In this document: positions 20,160-29,884 of the stretch, one piece after another
How positions within the stretch are numbered: position 1 is the first letter of the stretch
Layout: each line of letters starts with the position of its first letter
Origin: Terrimonas ginsenosidimutans
GTDB taxonomy: Bacteria; Bacteroidota; Bacteroidia; Chitinophagales; Chitinophagaceae
Assembly (NCBI RefSeq): GCF_022012415.1
Contig: NZ_JAKLTR010000003.1
Span: 434,001-498,000 of the forward strand
Direction of reading: 5' to 3'
DNA: 64,000 bases
The notes under the pieces: generated by a model
What the model was told of the DNA's origin: nothing
The model's input: the letters and a program-made list of their open reading frames with translations, nothing else
Databases searched by the model: none
Program-made: the position numbers and the translations under genes

Positions 20160-22836
20160 AGCAGGGCTTTTCAGTGGAGTGTTTCTGCTGGCTGGATCGG
20201 GTTTTGCGCAGGCACAGTCACCCGCGAGAACCGTGATAAGCATCAATGATCACTGGCAATTTCATAAAGGGAGATCATCGGAAGATACTTTGCAGGACAA
20301 GTGGCAGATGGTCCAGGTGCCACATACCTGGAATGCGCTGGATGTAATGGATGATGCTCCCGGTTACTACCGGGGTGTTGGCTGGTATAAAAAACGCATC
20401 GCGGTGAATCCATCATTCCGTGATCGTGATGTGGCCTTGTATTTTGAAGGCGCCGGCCAGGAAGCTGAAGTCTTTATCAATGGGAAAAAAGCAGGCAGCC
20501 ACAAAGGTGGTTATACCGGTTTTTTTATTCCGGCAACCGCTTACCTCCAATTTGATGGAAAAGACAATATCAATGAGATCCTGGTAAAAGTTGATAACAG
20601 TTATAATGAAAATCTTCCGCCATTATCTGCCGACTTTACTTTTTATGGCGGACTCTACAGGGATGTGTACCTCGTAGCAGCTGATGCCGTGCATTTCAGT
20701 TTTGATGCAAAGGGTTCTCAATCGGTGTTTATAACAACGCCGCTGGTAAGTGCGGGAAAAGCAACAATTGAAGTAAAAGGAGATGTTTCCAATAAAAGTA
20801 GTGCGCTGCGGAAACTAAGCATTGTCACTGTCCTGAAAGACAAAAAGGGCAACCAGGTTTCTCTTCAGCAAGCAAAGCTAACGGTGGAGCCTGGTAAGGA
20901 TGCTTCCTTCAGGCAGCAGATGCCGGCTGTCCGTCAGCCGCGTTTATGGTCGCCCGAAGACCCCTTTCTGTATACACTTTCTATTTCCATTACAGATGCG
21001 GCAACCGGTGAAAAGCTGGATGAACTGACGCAACCCGTCGGTTTCCGTTGGTTCAGTTTTGATGGCGCTACAGGTTTTCATCTGAACGGCAAGCCATACA
21101 AGCTCGTTGGCGCAAGCCGTCACCAGGATTATAAAGGGTTAGGCAATGCCGTTCCTGATGAGCTCGCAAGAAAAGATATGCAGCATCTTAAGAAAATGGG
21201 AGGAAACTTTCTTCGCGTGGCGCATTACCCGCAGGATCCTTCAATTCTTGCCGCCTGTGATGAGTTGGGAATTCTTACATCTGTAGAAATTCCTTTGGTC
21301 AATGAGATCACTGAAAGTGAAGAGTTCTACCGGAACAGCCTTGATATGCAAATGGAAATGATCCGGCAGAACTTTAATCATCCTTCTGTTGTGATGTGGT
21401 GTCACATGAATGAGATCCTGTTGCAGGGAAGATATAACAATGACAAACCGCGACAGCAGGTCTATTTAAAATCTATCGAGAAACTTGCGCAGAAGATGGA
21501 CAGCATCGCGCGAAAGACGGATCCGTATAGAGGAACAATGATCGCGCATCATGGTGATTTTGAAAAGTATCGACAGGCCGGCCTCACCGCCATCACGGAT
21601 GTTGTTGGCTGGAATCTTTATTCCGGCTGGTATGGTGGAAAGATGGAAGATTTTCCTTCTTTCCTGGAACGTCATCATCGTGAACTGCCGAATAAAGTGC
21701 TGGTTGTTTCCGAATATGGAGCAGATGCGGATCCGCGCATCCGCAGTTTTAAGCCGATCAAGTTTGATAAAAGTGTTGAATACACAACAAGGTTCCATCA
21801 GTATTATATCTATGAAATGCTGAAGCGCCCTTTTGTGGCTGGCGCGATGATCTGGAACCTGGCTGACTTCAATTCTGAAACAAGGGGAGAAACAATGCCT
21901 CATATGAATAACAAGGGATTGCTGACTGCTGATCGTATTGCAAAGGATCCGTATTATTTATACCAGGCAGTACTGACGAAAGAACCTTTTATTAAGATCA
22001 CTTCTTCTTCGTGGATTGAACGAACCGGCATTGCTGACAGCAGTACAGGCTTGTGCGTGCAGCCGCTGCAGGTGACCAGCAATCTTGATTCTGTTGAATT
22101 GTTATTGAACGGCAAGATCATTGGAAAGAATGCCGTCGTTGAATCGTTGACGGCATGGTCTGTTCCATTCGCTGATGGGAAGAATAAAATCCTGACAAAA
22201 GGATATAAGGAGGGGAAATGGTATTCGGATGAAATGGATATCAACTTTACCATGATACCTTATTCATTAAAAGACGAGCGATATCCTTTCCGCCAGTTGA
22301 ATGTATTACTGGGTGCTGACCGCTATTATATCGATCAGAATAGAAAACAGGTTTGGATCCCCGACCAGCCCTATCGTGCCGGTGCCTGGGGATCTCTTGG
22401 CGGGAAGGTATTTAAACTCACGGGTAATACGCGCCTTCCGTACGGCTCAGATCGTGCAATTGCCGCAACGGATGATGATCCGCTCTACCAGACACAGCAA
22501 ACAGGAATAGAACAATACAAGCTCGATGTGCCGCAGGGAACGTATGAACTCACACTTCATTTCGCGGAGTTACAGGGCGGCGCTGTAAAAGGATTGGTTT
22601 ATAACCTGGAGAATTCCGCAAGAACAGAAGACTCCACTTCCAGGATCTTCACTGTGCTGATCAATGATCAACCCGTGCTGGAGAATTTTGATATCGCAAA
22701 GCAATATGGCGTAGCCACTGCGGTATCGAAAAAAGCGCGCATTGATGTAAAGGATGAAAAAGGTATCACGCTTGTGTTTAAAGCAATCAAAGGCGAGCCT
22801 GTACTGAACGCATTACAGGTTGTAAAGATGGATTGA
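20104..22836 (+). CDS. GH2 beta-galactosidase-type exo-glycosidase with malectin-like tail
   Basis: This 910-residue GH2 enzyme has the sugar-binding jelly roll (about 45-195), an Ig domain (about 200-315), the catalytic barrel (about 320-640; acid/base Glu437 in HMNE, nucleophile Glu537 in VVSEYG) and a C-terminal malectin-like module (about 750-910, with YELTLHFAELQ). The only ATG that gives a signal peptide is at 20104, inside the GH5 gene, so the first 56 bases are read in two frames and the n-region is unusually long (MRTKADLISDVSILKRKIR). GH2 includes galactosidase, mannosidase, glucuronidase and others; the exact sugar is not known. Confidence 0.9.
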   Translation: MRTKADLISDVSILKRKIRAGLFSGVFLLAGSGFAQAQSPARTVISINDHWQFHKGRSSEDTLQDKWQMVQVPHTWNALDVMDDAPGYYRGVGWYKKRIAVNPSFRDRDVALYFEGAGQEAEVFINGKKAGSHKGGYTGFFIPATAYLQFDGKDNINEILVKVDNSYNENLPPLSADFTFYGGLYRDVYLVAADAVHFSFDAKGSQSVFITTPLVSAGKATIEVKGDVSNKSSALRKLSIVTVLKDKKGNQVSLQQAKLTVEPGKDASFRQQMPAVRQPRLWSPEDPFLYTLSISITDAATGEKLDELTQPVGFRWFSFDGATGFHLNGKPYKLVGASRHQDYKGLGNAVPDELARKDMQHLKKMGGNFLRVAHYPQDPSILAACDELGILTSVEIPLVNEITESEEFYRNSLDMQMEMIRQNFNHPSVVMWCHMNEILLQGRYNNDKPRQQVYLKSIEKLAQKMDSIARKTDPYRGTMIAHHGDFEKYRQAGLTAITDVVGWNLYSGWYGGKMEDFPSFLERHHRELPNKVLVVSEYGADADPRIRSFKPIKFDKSVEYTTRFHQYYIYEMLKRPFVAGAMIWNLADFNSETRGETMPHMNNKGLLTADRIAKDPYYLYQAVLTKEPFIKITSSSWIERTGIADSSTGLCVQPLQVTSNLDSVELLLNGKIIGKNAVVESLTAWSVPFADGKNKILTKGYKEGKWYSDEMDINFTMIPYSLKDERYPFRQLNVLLGADRYYIDQNRKQVWIPDQPYRAGAWGSLGGKVFKLTGNTRLPYGSDRAIAATDDDPLYQTQQTGIEQYKLDVPQGTYELTLHFAELQGGAVKGLVYNLENSARTEDSTSRIFTVLINDQPVLENFDIAKQYGVATAVSKKARIDVKDEKGITLVFKAIKGEPVLNALQVVKMD

Positions 22837-22877
22837 TAAGAATGCCTTTATAAATGTACGATAACGATAATCGAGCT

Positions 22878-25340
22878 ATGATGAAACTGAAGACTGTTTT
22901 TTTCTCCCTGATCTGTTTGTGTTTTTTTTCTGCAGCGAATGCGCAGCAATCCGCGCGATTGACGGGTAACTGGGAATTTGTCAGAATGGATCTCGGCGGC
23001 GTTTGGGAGGCGGTACGTCCTGTTGGGAAAGGCAATCCCGAGGAAATGCCTGTCTGGGAAAAGGTTTCACTGCCGCATTGCATGAATGCGCGTGATGCTG
23101 TTGATCCGGATGTGAACTATTACCAGGGACCGGGTTGGTACAGAACCCAACTCGCGGTCAACAACCCTTACACTGGCGGACGTGTGCTGCTGCATTTCGA
23201 AGGAGCAGGACAAAAAACGGATGTATACATTCACACCGTGAAGGTAGGCAGCCATGTTGGTGGCTACGATGAATTTACTATTGATATCACCGATGCGGTT
23301 GAGGCATTTAAAAGAACTGATGTTTTTAATAAGCAATTCAGAGGGAAAGTGCCATTGGTGATCAGGACCGATAATTCCCGTGACCTCGAAATGATCCCTT
23401 CAAGCCTTTCGGATTTTACTGTTTATGGAGGGCTATACCGGTATCTGAACCTTGTATATACACCGGCGGTTTCTATTGATAAGATCTTTGCATTGCCAAC
23501 GGTGGACAATGCAGGAAAACTGGGCAAGCTCGTGGTAAAGGCAAGATTGTATGATCCGGCAAAAAAGAATAGCGGTAATGCAACGGTCCGCTTAACTGAT
23601 CCGGGCGGAAAGATGATCGCTCAGATCAATAAAGAGCTGTCGTCTTTATCCGGTGATCTTTTGCTCAACGAATTTTCTGTAAGATCTCCGGTGCTATGGT
23701 CAACTGACAATCCGAAGCTATATACTGTATCAGTGACGATAAAAAATGGGAACGATAGCAGTGTATTGACAGAAAGGATCGGTTTTCGTCATTTTGAGTT
23801 TGTGAAGAAAGGGCCATTTATGCTGAATGGCAAAAGACTTTTGTTAAATGGAACGCACCGACACGAAGACCATGCAGGTGTTGGTGCGGCGATGACGGAA
23901 GAGATGATCCGTACCGAGATAAAACTGATGAAGGATATGGGCGTGAACTTCATCCGTCTTGGGCACTATCAGCAATCACGTATCGCGTTGAATCTTTGTG
24001 ACAGTCTCGGTTTATTGGTGTGGGAAGAAATCCCCTGGTGCCGGGGTGGTTTGGGTGGAGATATTTACAAAGAACAGGCGAGACGGATGCTCACGAATAT
24101 GATCGAGCAGCATTATAATCATCCATCGGTGATCCTTTGGGGACTGGGAAATGAAAATGACTGGCCCGGTGATTTTCCTGAATTCGATCAGCAAAAGATC
24201 CGTGTGTTCATGAAAGAGCTGCATGATCTTTCGCATAAGTTGGATGACTCCCGTCTTACCTCTATCCGCCGTTGTGATTTTTGTAAAGACATCGTGGACG
24301 TCTACTCCCCTTCTATCTGGGCTGGTTGGTACCGCGGCGTTTATACCGAATACAGATCGATCACAGAAGCTGAATATGGAAAGACTGATCATTTCTTTCA
24401 TGCGGAATGGGGAGGTGATAGTCATGCAGGCCGGCATTCTGAAAACCCGGATAACCAGTTGCAAAAGATCCGCACGGGAAATGGTGGTGACGAACGTGCC
24501 GGTGATGCTTCTCTTTTTGGTGGTAATGCGCGCGTTTCAAAAGATGGAGACTGGAGTGAAAGCTATATCGTAAACCTGTTCGACTGGCATTTGAAAGAAC
24601 AACAAAACATGCCGTGGTTGACAGGTTCTGCGCAATGGGTATTCAAAGATTTCGCCACTCCCATCAGGCCGGATAATCCTGTTCCTTATATGAACCAGAA
24701 AGGTGTGGTGGAAAGGGATTTTACACCAAAGGAAAGTTATTATGTCTTCCAGTCATACTGGACAACCAAGCCAATGGTCCACATCTACGGTCATTCATGG
24801 CCGGTTCGCTGGGGTGATGAAGGTGAAGCAAAGACCGTGAAAGTTTATTCCAATTGTGATGAAGCGGAGCTTTGGGTGAATGGTAAAAGCTATGGCGCAA
24901 AGAAACGGAATGTACAATCTTTTCCAGCGGCAGGATTACACTGGGATGTAGTCTTTAACAAGGGTGATAATTCAGTAAAAGTTATCGCAAAACAAAAAAA
25001 GGTACAGGTAGAAGATTCTGTTCATTTCCGGTATGAAACGGAGAAATGGGGAAAGCCTGCGAAGATGATACTGGAGAAAGTGAAGCAGGAAGGAGACATT
25101 GCCACTGTAGAGGTGAAGCTGGTGGATGATAAAGGCATTCAATGTTTGGATGCCGCAGCATTTGTTCGTTTCGGTATGATCGGAGATGGAGAGCTGATCG
25201 ATGACCTGGGGACTTCGAGCGGATCGCGTTATGTGCAGTTGTATAATGGAAGAGCGGTGATCCGTGTTAAGGCAAATAATGCGGTGAATAAGATCAGTGT
25301 AAAATCAGAGGGACTCAAGACTGTGTTTATAGATCTATGA
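22878..25340 (+). CDS. GH2 family glycoside hydrolase, second copy
   Basis: Starting from the Met-Met pair at 22878, the protein has 820 residues with a signal peptide ending FFSAANA. An upstream ATG at 22854 would add eight polar residues and is less likely. The order is jelly roll (about 28-195), Ig domain (200-305), catalytic barrel (310-620; Glu426 in GNEN, nucleophile Glu510 in FHAEWGG) and two C-terminal Ig-like domains. It lacks the malectin module of its neighbour and is only distantly related to it. HAEWGGDSHAGRH after the nucleophile is a GH2 subgroup seen in algal and fungal polysaccharide loci, though I cannot name its substrate. Confidence 0.88.
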   Translation: MMKLKTVFFSLICLCFFSAANAQQSARLTGNWEFVRMDLGGVWEAVRPVGKGNPEEMPVWEKVSLPHCMNARDAVDPDVNYYQGPGWYRTQLAVNNPYTGGRVLLHFEGAGQKTDVYIHTVKVGSHVGGYDEFTIDITDAVEAFKRTDVFNKQFRGKVPLVIRTDNSRDLEMIPSSLSDFTVYGGLYRYLNLVYTPAVSIDKIFALPTVDNAGKLGKLVVKARLYDPAKKNSGNATVRLTDPGGKMIAQINKELSSLSGDLLLNEFSVRSPVLWSTDNPKLYTVSVTIKNGNDSSVLTERIGFRHFEFVKKGPFMLNGKRLLLNGTHRHEDHAGVGAAMTEEMIRTEIKLMKDMGVNFIRLGHYQQSRIALNLCDSLGLLVWEEIPWCRGGLGGDIYKEQARRMLTNMIEQHYNHPSVILWGLGNENDWPGDFPEFDQQKIRVFMKELHDLSHKLDDSRLTSIRRCDFCKDIVDVYSPSIWAGWYRGVYTEYRSITEAEYGKTDHFFHAEWGGDSHAGRHSENPDNQLQKIRTGNGGDERAGDASLFGGNARVSKDGDWSESYIVNLFDWHLKEQQNMPWLTGSAQWVFKDFATPIRPDNPVPYMNQKGVVERDFTPKESYYVFQSYWTTKPMVHIYGHSWPVRWGDEGEAKTVKVYSNCDEAELWVNGKSYGAKKRNVQSFPAAGLHWDVVFNKGDNSVKVIAKQKKVQVEDSVHFRYETEKWGKPAKMILEKVKQEGDIATVEVKLVDDKGIQCLDAAAFVRFGMIGDGELIDDLGTSSGSRYVQLYNGRAVIRVKANNAVNKISVKSEGLKTVFIDL

Positions 25341-25345
25341 TAAGA

Positions 25346-25474
25346 TTGGCGGATTGGGGAACGCGGCGGGCGCGGCGATACGCAGCGTACGCGGCGAAAC
25401 AGCCAAAGGGAAGACATTGTATTTCGCTGCGCTCGCCGCGTGTCGCTGCGTCCGCCGCGTTACTGCTACGCCAA
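25346..25474. repeat. long inverted repeat, family member A
   Basis: Two arms of about 52 bases pair over most of their length: the left begins TTGGCGGATTGGGGAACGCG, the right ends with the complement of TTGGCGTAGCAGTAACGCGG. The arms are made of 9-base GC-rich quasi-repeats such as AACGCGGCG. It lies between the GH2 gene and the beta-helix gene and would fold into a long RNA hairpin. Confidence 0.85.
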
Positions 25475-25507
25475 TCATGCCTCGAATGGAATTAAAATTT
25501 ATAACGA

Positions 25508-27025
25508 ATGCATCGAATCATATCAGTTCTGCTACTTTCTTTCATCTGCATGTCATTGCGCGCTCAATGGACATCCGCATTTGTCCACCCCGGAAAGGAT
25601 GGACGATTGGAATACAAACCAGATGAAAAAGGAAATATTATTCCTGATTTCAGTGGGGTGGGCTATTATCACCAGCAACGCCAGATCCCATTGGTGAAAG
25701 TCGTAAAATCCGTAACGCCATCTGCAGGTGATGACCTTGCTGTGATCCAGCAGGCAATTGACGAAGTATCCAAAATGCCGGTTGCCGCAAACGGATTTCG
25801 GGGAGCGATCTTATTAAAGAAAGGAACGTATAAAATATCGGGAACGATAAAGGTCGGTGCCGGCGGAATCGTTCTGCGCGGTGAGGGCGATGAAACCAAA
25901 CTGATTGCAACAGGCAAAGGGCAACGATCGCTTATCTCCGTTTCCGGTTCAGGTAATTTGAAAGAACTTCCCGGTACTGGAAAACGCATCACGGACAGGT
26001 ATGTGCCTGTTGGAGCAAAATCGTTCATGATTACAGATGCAAAAGATTTGAAACAGGGAGACCGGATTGTTGTATTCAGACCCGGTACGCAAAAATGGAT
26101 CACGGATCTGAAAATGGATCAGATTGAAGTACGGGATTCCGGAACAAGGCAATGGCCGGCTAAAGAGTATGATCTGCATTTTGAAAGACAGATAACAAAG
26201 ATCCAAGGTAATCGCATCTTCATCGACAATCCTGTTGTGATGGCCATGGAAGATCAATATGGTGGCGGTGAGGTCTATCAGTATTCATTCAATGGTCGTA
26301 TTACTGAAGTTGGTGTGGAGGATCTTTCTTTTGAATCTGAATACGCCAGTGATGTGGATGAAGATCATGGATGGAATGCGGTTTCATTCAATAAAGTGGA
26401 AAATGGCTGGGTGAGGAATGTACAGGCAACCTTCTTCGGCTATTCCTGTGTGAACCTCGGTTCGCAAAGCAAAAATATCACTGTCCAGCATTGCAGATCT
26501 ATCGATGCTAAATCACAGATCACCGGCGGACGCCGTTATTCGTTTAACAATGATGGACAGCAGAATCTTTTTGTCGATTGTTATGCATCCGATGGGCGTC
26601 ATGATTATGTGACTGGTGCAAAAGTTTTAGGGCCGAATGTATTCTTCCGGAGTAAGGCGGAAAAAACGCACGCCGATATTGGCCCGCATCATCGTTGGGC
26701 AGTGGGAACATTGTATGATAATATCGAAACCGATGGAGAGATCAATGTGCAGGATCGGGGTAACTGGGGAACGGGTCATGGGTGGGCTGGGGCCAACCAG
26801 GTGATCTGGAACTGCACCGTATCAAAAGCAGCTATCCAGGATCCCTGGGTATCCGGAAAGAATTATGTGATCGGCTTGAAAGGCGAAAAATATGAAGGAC
26901 GATTGAAAGGAAGACCCGATGCTGTATGGGAAGGGCAGAATAAGCAAGGCCTGCAACCATCGTCATTGTTTGAGATACAGTCGAAGGAAGCAGGTGTGAA
27001 ATGGGATGAACTCTATAAAAACTAA
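25508..27025 (+). CDS. secreted right-handed beta-helix protein, pectate-lyase-like fold
   Basis: This 505-residue protein has a signal peptide (1-19, MHRIISVLLLSFICMSLRA). From about residue 65 the sequence shows short repeating beta strands typical of right-handed beta-helices: DDLAVIQQAIDEVS, then GAILLKKGTYKISGTIKV with the GIVLRGEGDETKL turn, and later GVEDLSFES, NITVQHCRSID, NLFVDCYASDG. HDYVTGAKVLGPNVFF and HHRWAVGTLYDN hold conserved His and Asp residues that could be catalytic. It comes 6 bases before the PL38-like lyase, so it is probably a polysaccharide lyase or hydrolase for the same uronic-acid polymer. I cannot name a CAZy family. Confidence 0.75.
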   Translation: MHRIISVLLLSFICMSLRAQWTSAFVHPGKDGRLEYKPDEKGNIIPDFSGVGYYHQQRQIPLVKVVKSVTPSAGDDLAVIQQAIDEVSKMPVAANGFRGAILLKKGTYKISGTIKVGAGGIVLRGEGDETKLIATGKGQRSLISVSGSGNLKELPGTGKRITDRYVPVGAKSFMITDAKDLKQGDRIVVFRPGTQKWITDLKMDQIEVRDSGTRQWPAKEYDLHFERQITKIQGNRIFIDNPVVMAMEDQYGGGEVYQYSFNGRITEVGVEDLSFESEYASDVDEDHGWNAVSFNKVENGWVRNVQATFFGYSCVNLGSQSKNITVQHCRSIDAKSQITGGRRYSFNNDGQQNLFVDCYASDGRHDYVTGAKVLGPNVFFRSKAEKTHADIGPHHRWAVGTLYDNIETDGEINVQDRGNWGTGHGWAGANQVIWNCTVSKAAIQDPWVSGKNYVIGLKGEKYEGRLKGRPDAVWEGQNKQGLQPSSLFEIQSKEAGVKWDELYKN

Positions 27026-27031
27026 ATCAAC

Positions 27032-28201
27032 ATGAACAGAATATTTATTATACTGGTTTGTGTGTGCTTTCTTTCATTCCGCGCAGAGACAGTTTTTTCT
27101 CCGCAGATAAAAAAAGAAGTGATCAGTACACTGCATGCTCAAGTGATCAGGCAGGCCGATTCCGCTTTGCTTCTTGAGCCCGTCACCGTAACTGCAAGCC
27201 GCGCGTCACGTAGCGCCGGTGGAATTCATGATTTCTATTCGGAGGGAGATTACTGGTGGCCAGATCCTGCGCATGTGGATAGTCCGTATGTGCAAAGAGA
27301 TGGCCTGACAAATCCGGACAACTTCGTCGCGCACCGCGAAGCGATGATCCGCTTCAGCCGAGTCATCGGATCGTTGGCGTCCGCTTATACGATCACCAAA
27401 GATGAGAAATATGCAAGGCAGATCATCCGGCACTGCAATGCGTGGTTTACCGATACTGCAACAAGAATGAACCCCTCACTCTTGTTCGCGCAAGCAATCA
27501 AAGGCCGTGCAACGGGAAGAGGCATCGGCATCATCGATACGATCCAACTGATGGAAGTAGTGAAAGGCCTTATGGCGATCCAGTTTTCCAAAGCAATGGA
27601 CAAAACTTCATGGTCTTTCTTTCAGCAATGGTTTTCAGCTTACATCCAATGGCTGGAAACACATCCATATGGAAAAGCGGAACTCGAGGCGAAAAATAAT
27701 CATGGCACCTGTTGGGTGATGCAGGTGGCAGTGTTCGCACAGTTCACCAATAATAAAAGAGTACTGGATTTTTGTAAAGACCGGTTCAAATCCAAACTGC
27801 TTCCTGAGCAAATGGCTGCTGATGGTAGTTTTCCGCTGGAGCTGAGGCGCACCAAGCCTTATGGGTATTCTATCTTCAACCTTGATGCGATGACTACGAT
27901 CTGCCAGGTATTGTCCACTCCCAAAGATGATCTCTGGTCTTTCACTTTGCCGGATGGCAGGAATATGAAAAAAGGAATCGACTTTTTATATCCATTTATA
28001 AAGGACAAGAGTAAATGGACATTTCAGCAGGATGTGATGTACTGGAATAACTGGCCGGTCGCGCAGCCTTTTCTTGTTTTTGGTACGGCAAGGTTTAACA
28101 ACAAGCAATGGCTGCAAACCTGGAAAGCACTGGATCATTCGCCGGAGGAGGCTGAAGTGATCAGAAATCTGCCGGTCAGAAATCCGCTGATCTGGTTATA
28201 A
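27032..28201 (+). CDS. alginate-lyase-superfamily enzyme, probably PL38-like glucuronan lyase
   Basis: This 389-residue secreted protein has a hydrophobic leader (1-19) and an (alpha/alpha) toroid of the alginate-lyase (PF05426) type. YWWPDP (74-79) and the catalytic NNHG (222-225) are the key motifs, with QDVMYWNNWP near the end. Bacteroidota members of this kind are assigned to PL38 and cut glucuronan-type chains by beta-elimination, which leaves an unsaturated uronyl end. The GH88 gene 32 bases downstream would remove that end. The PL38 assignment is from memory of motifs and was not searched. Confidence 0.8.
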   Translation: MNRIFIILVCVCFLSFRAETVFSPQIKKEVISTLHAQVIRQADSALLLEPVTVTASRASRSAGGIHDFYSEGDYWWPDPAHVDSPYVQRDGLTNPDNFVAHREAMIRFSRVIGSLASAYTITKDEKYARQIIRHCNAWFTDTATRMNPSLLFAQAIKGRATGRGIGIIDTIQLMEVVKGLMAIQFSKAMDKTSWSFFQQWFSAYIQWLETHPYGKAELEAKNNHGTCWVMQVAVFAQFTNNKRVLDFCKDRFKSKLLPEQMAADGSFPLELRRTKPYGYSIFNLDAMTTICQVLSTPKDDLWSFTLPDGRNMKKGIDFLYPFIKDKSKWTFQQDVMYWNNWPVAQPFLVFGTARFNNKQWLQTWKALDHSPEEAEVIRNLPVRNPLIWL

Positions 28202-28233
28202 TATTATCTGAGGTTGATCATAAACATTATAGT

Positions 28234-29397
28234 ATGAAACGTATTGTATTTAGTGTTGGGTTCTCGTCGCTACTCGTATTTTCAGCTTGTACACAAAAGC
28301 TGTCGGCAATTGTAAAAGATGCGGAAAGGCAAACAGCTGTTTTGCTGAGTGAGATCCCCAATGCGCGTGAAGGAAAAGCTAACCTGGTTTCGCCGCGGAC
28401 AGTGGAAGAAGGCAAGTTGAAATTGGTGGCGTCCGGCGATTGGACAAGCGGATTCTTCCCGGGAGAACTCTGGTATTTCTATGAACTGACCGGAGATCAG
28501 AAATGGAAACAGAAAGCAGATAGTTTCACCCGATTGATCGAAAAGGAAAAGCTCAACGGCGTTACGCATGATATGGGTTTTAAGATCTATTGCAGTTTCG
28601 GTAATGGGTATCGACTGACGAAAGATCCCTACTATAAAGAAGTCATCATTCAATCAGCCAAAACGCTGATTACCCGCTATAGGCCGGTTACCGGCGCGAT
28701 CCGTTCCTGGGATCATCATAAAGAGAAATGGCAGTTCCCCGTGATCATCGATAATATGATGAATCTTGAACTGCTGTTTGAAGCAACAAAGCTGACGGGA
28801 GATTCCTCTTTTTATAAGATCGCTGTTGCTCACGCCAACACCACTATGAAAAATCATTTCCGTGATAATTACAGCACCTGGCACGTAGTGGAATATGATA
28901 CGATCACCGGAAAAGTACGCAGCAAGGTAACGCACCAGGGATACAGCGACGAATCAGAATGGGCAAGAGGTCAGGCCTGGGCATTGTATGGGTACACGAT
29001 GTGCTATCGCGAAACAAAAGATCCGGTGTATTTAAGACAAGCCGAGAACGTTGCGGATTATTTGTTGAAACATCCGGCAATGCCTGCTGACGCTGTTCCT
29101 TACTGGGATTTTAAAGATCCGGGTATTCCATCCGTTTCCCGTGATGCATCTGCAGCAGCTGTGATCGCATCCGGTTTGTATGAATTGAGCGGGTATAGTA
29201 TGCAGAAGAAAACGTATAAGGCTTTTGCAGATAAGATCATGAATAGTCTTACTAAAAGCTATCGCTCTGCGATTGGAGAGAATAAAGGATTCATTCTCAT
29301 TCATAGCACCGGAAATAAGCCAGCGAACAGCGAGATCGATGTTCCGATCAATTATGCGGATTACTATTATCTGGAAGCGTTGTTGCGGAAGAGGTAA
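28234..29397 (+). CDS. GH88 unsaturated glucuronyl hydrolase, lipoprotein
   Basis: This 387-residue enzyme has a lipobox (LVFSAC, Cys19) and the (alpha/alpha)6 barrel of GH88. The two family aspartates appear in THDMGF (Asp113) and IIDNMMNLE (Asp173). WTSGFFPGELWYFYEL, RGQAWALYGY and YWDFKDPGIPSVSRDASA are further signatures. It hydrates the 4,5-double bond of lyase products and frees the unsaturated sugar as a 4-deoxy keto-uronate. It ends the carbohydrate operon. Confidence 0.93.
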   Translation: MKRIVFSVGFSSLLVFSACTQKLSAIVKDAERQTAVLLSEIPNAREGKANLVSPRTVEEGKLKLVASGDWTSGFFPGELWYFYELTGDQKWKQKADSFTRLIEKEKLNGVTHDMGFKIYCSFGNGYRLTKDPYYKEVIIQSAKTLITRYRPVTGAIRSWDHHKEKWQFPVIIDNMMNLELLFEATKLTGDSSFYKIAVAHANTTMKNHFRDNYSTWHVVEYDTITGKVRSKVTHQGYSDESEWARGQAWALYGYTMCYRETKDPVYLRQAENVADYLLKHPAMPADAVPYWDFKDPGIPSVSRDASAAAVIASGLYELSGYSMQKKTYKAFADKIMNSLTKSYRSAIGENKGFILIHSTGNKPANSEIDVPINYADYYYLEALLRKR

Positions 29398-29418
29398 GGG
29401 TCATATCCTCGATAGTCT

Positions 29419-29540
29419 TGCGTAGGAGGAACGCGGCGAACGCAACGAACCGCGGCGAGCGCGGCGAAATACAATATTTCCCAGGCTGTTTTCGCCGCGA
29501 TCTCTGCGGTTCGCCGCGGCCGCCGCGTTCCCCTACGCCA
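29419..29540. repeat. long inverted repeat, family member B
   Basis: The left arm starts TGCGTAGGAGGAACGCGGCG; the right arm is its near complement, ending CCCCTACGCCA. Inner 9-base quasi-repeats are AACGCGGCG, AACGCAACG, AGCGCGGCG. It follows the GH88 gene by 21 bases. Confidence 0.88.
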
Positions 29541-29698
29541 GTAAATCTATTCATTCAACCCGAAGGCATGCTAAAGGCTTCCTTTCAATCATAAAACTCC
29601 CATAACCTATCCATAATATTCCCTTTACATGCCCTTCCTAATTTCGAGCCCGGTTTGAATGATTAAATAACTATATCGGCAAGTTTTCTCATGTGATA

Positions 29699-29730
29699 GT
29701 CGCCCCGGTTCCCCGGGGTGACTTCTTTTA
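29699..29730 (+). terminator. terminator ending the carbohydrate operon
   Basis: Ten-base arms GTCGCCCCGG and CCGGGGTGAC (one G-T pair) with a TTCC loop are followed by TTCTTTTA. Flanking GTGATA and TATCAC could lengthen the structure. Confidence 0.65.
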
Positions 29731-29816
29731 TCACCTATTAACATTAACATAATAAAATCGTAACCTGATCCGGTCTGCGAAGGCCAGGCTTTTAATATGT
29801 TTGCCGGATAGCACGT

Positions 29817-29824
29817 TATATTTG
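29817..29824 (+). promoter_or_regulatory. -7 box candidate of the phosphonate/phosphatase locus
   Basis: TATATTTG fits TAnnTTTG exactly and lies about 60 bases before the ATG at 29885. A second exact match, TATGTTTG, lies at 29796-29803. Neither has a good -33 TTTG at the usual spacing. Confidence 0.35.
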
Positions 29825-29884
29825 TTGAAACTTTTTTCGTCACATCTTTTTTCATCCTTCCTTTTTGGGGCTGGTTTTATTTTT

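Larger units (their letters stand above)
29541..29884. other. intergenic region between repeat B and the phosphatase fusion gene
   Basis: No gene is supported. It holds a terminator (29699-29730) and a promoter candidate (29817-29824), each listed separately. Confidence 0.6.
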
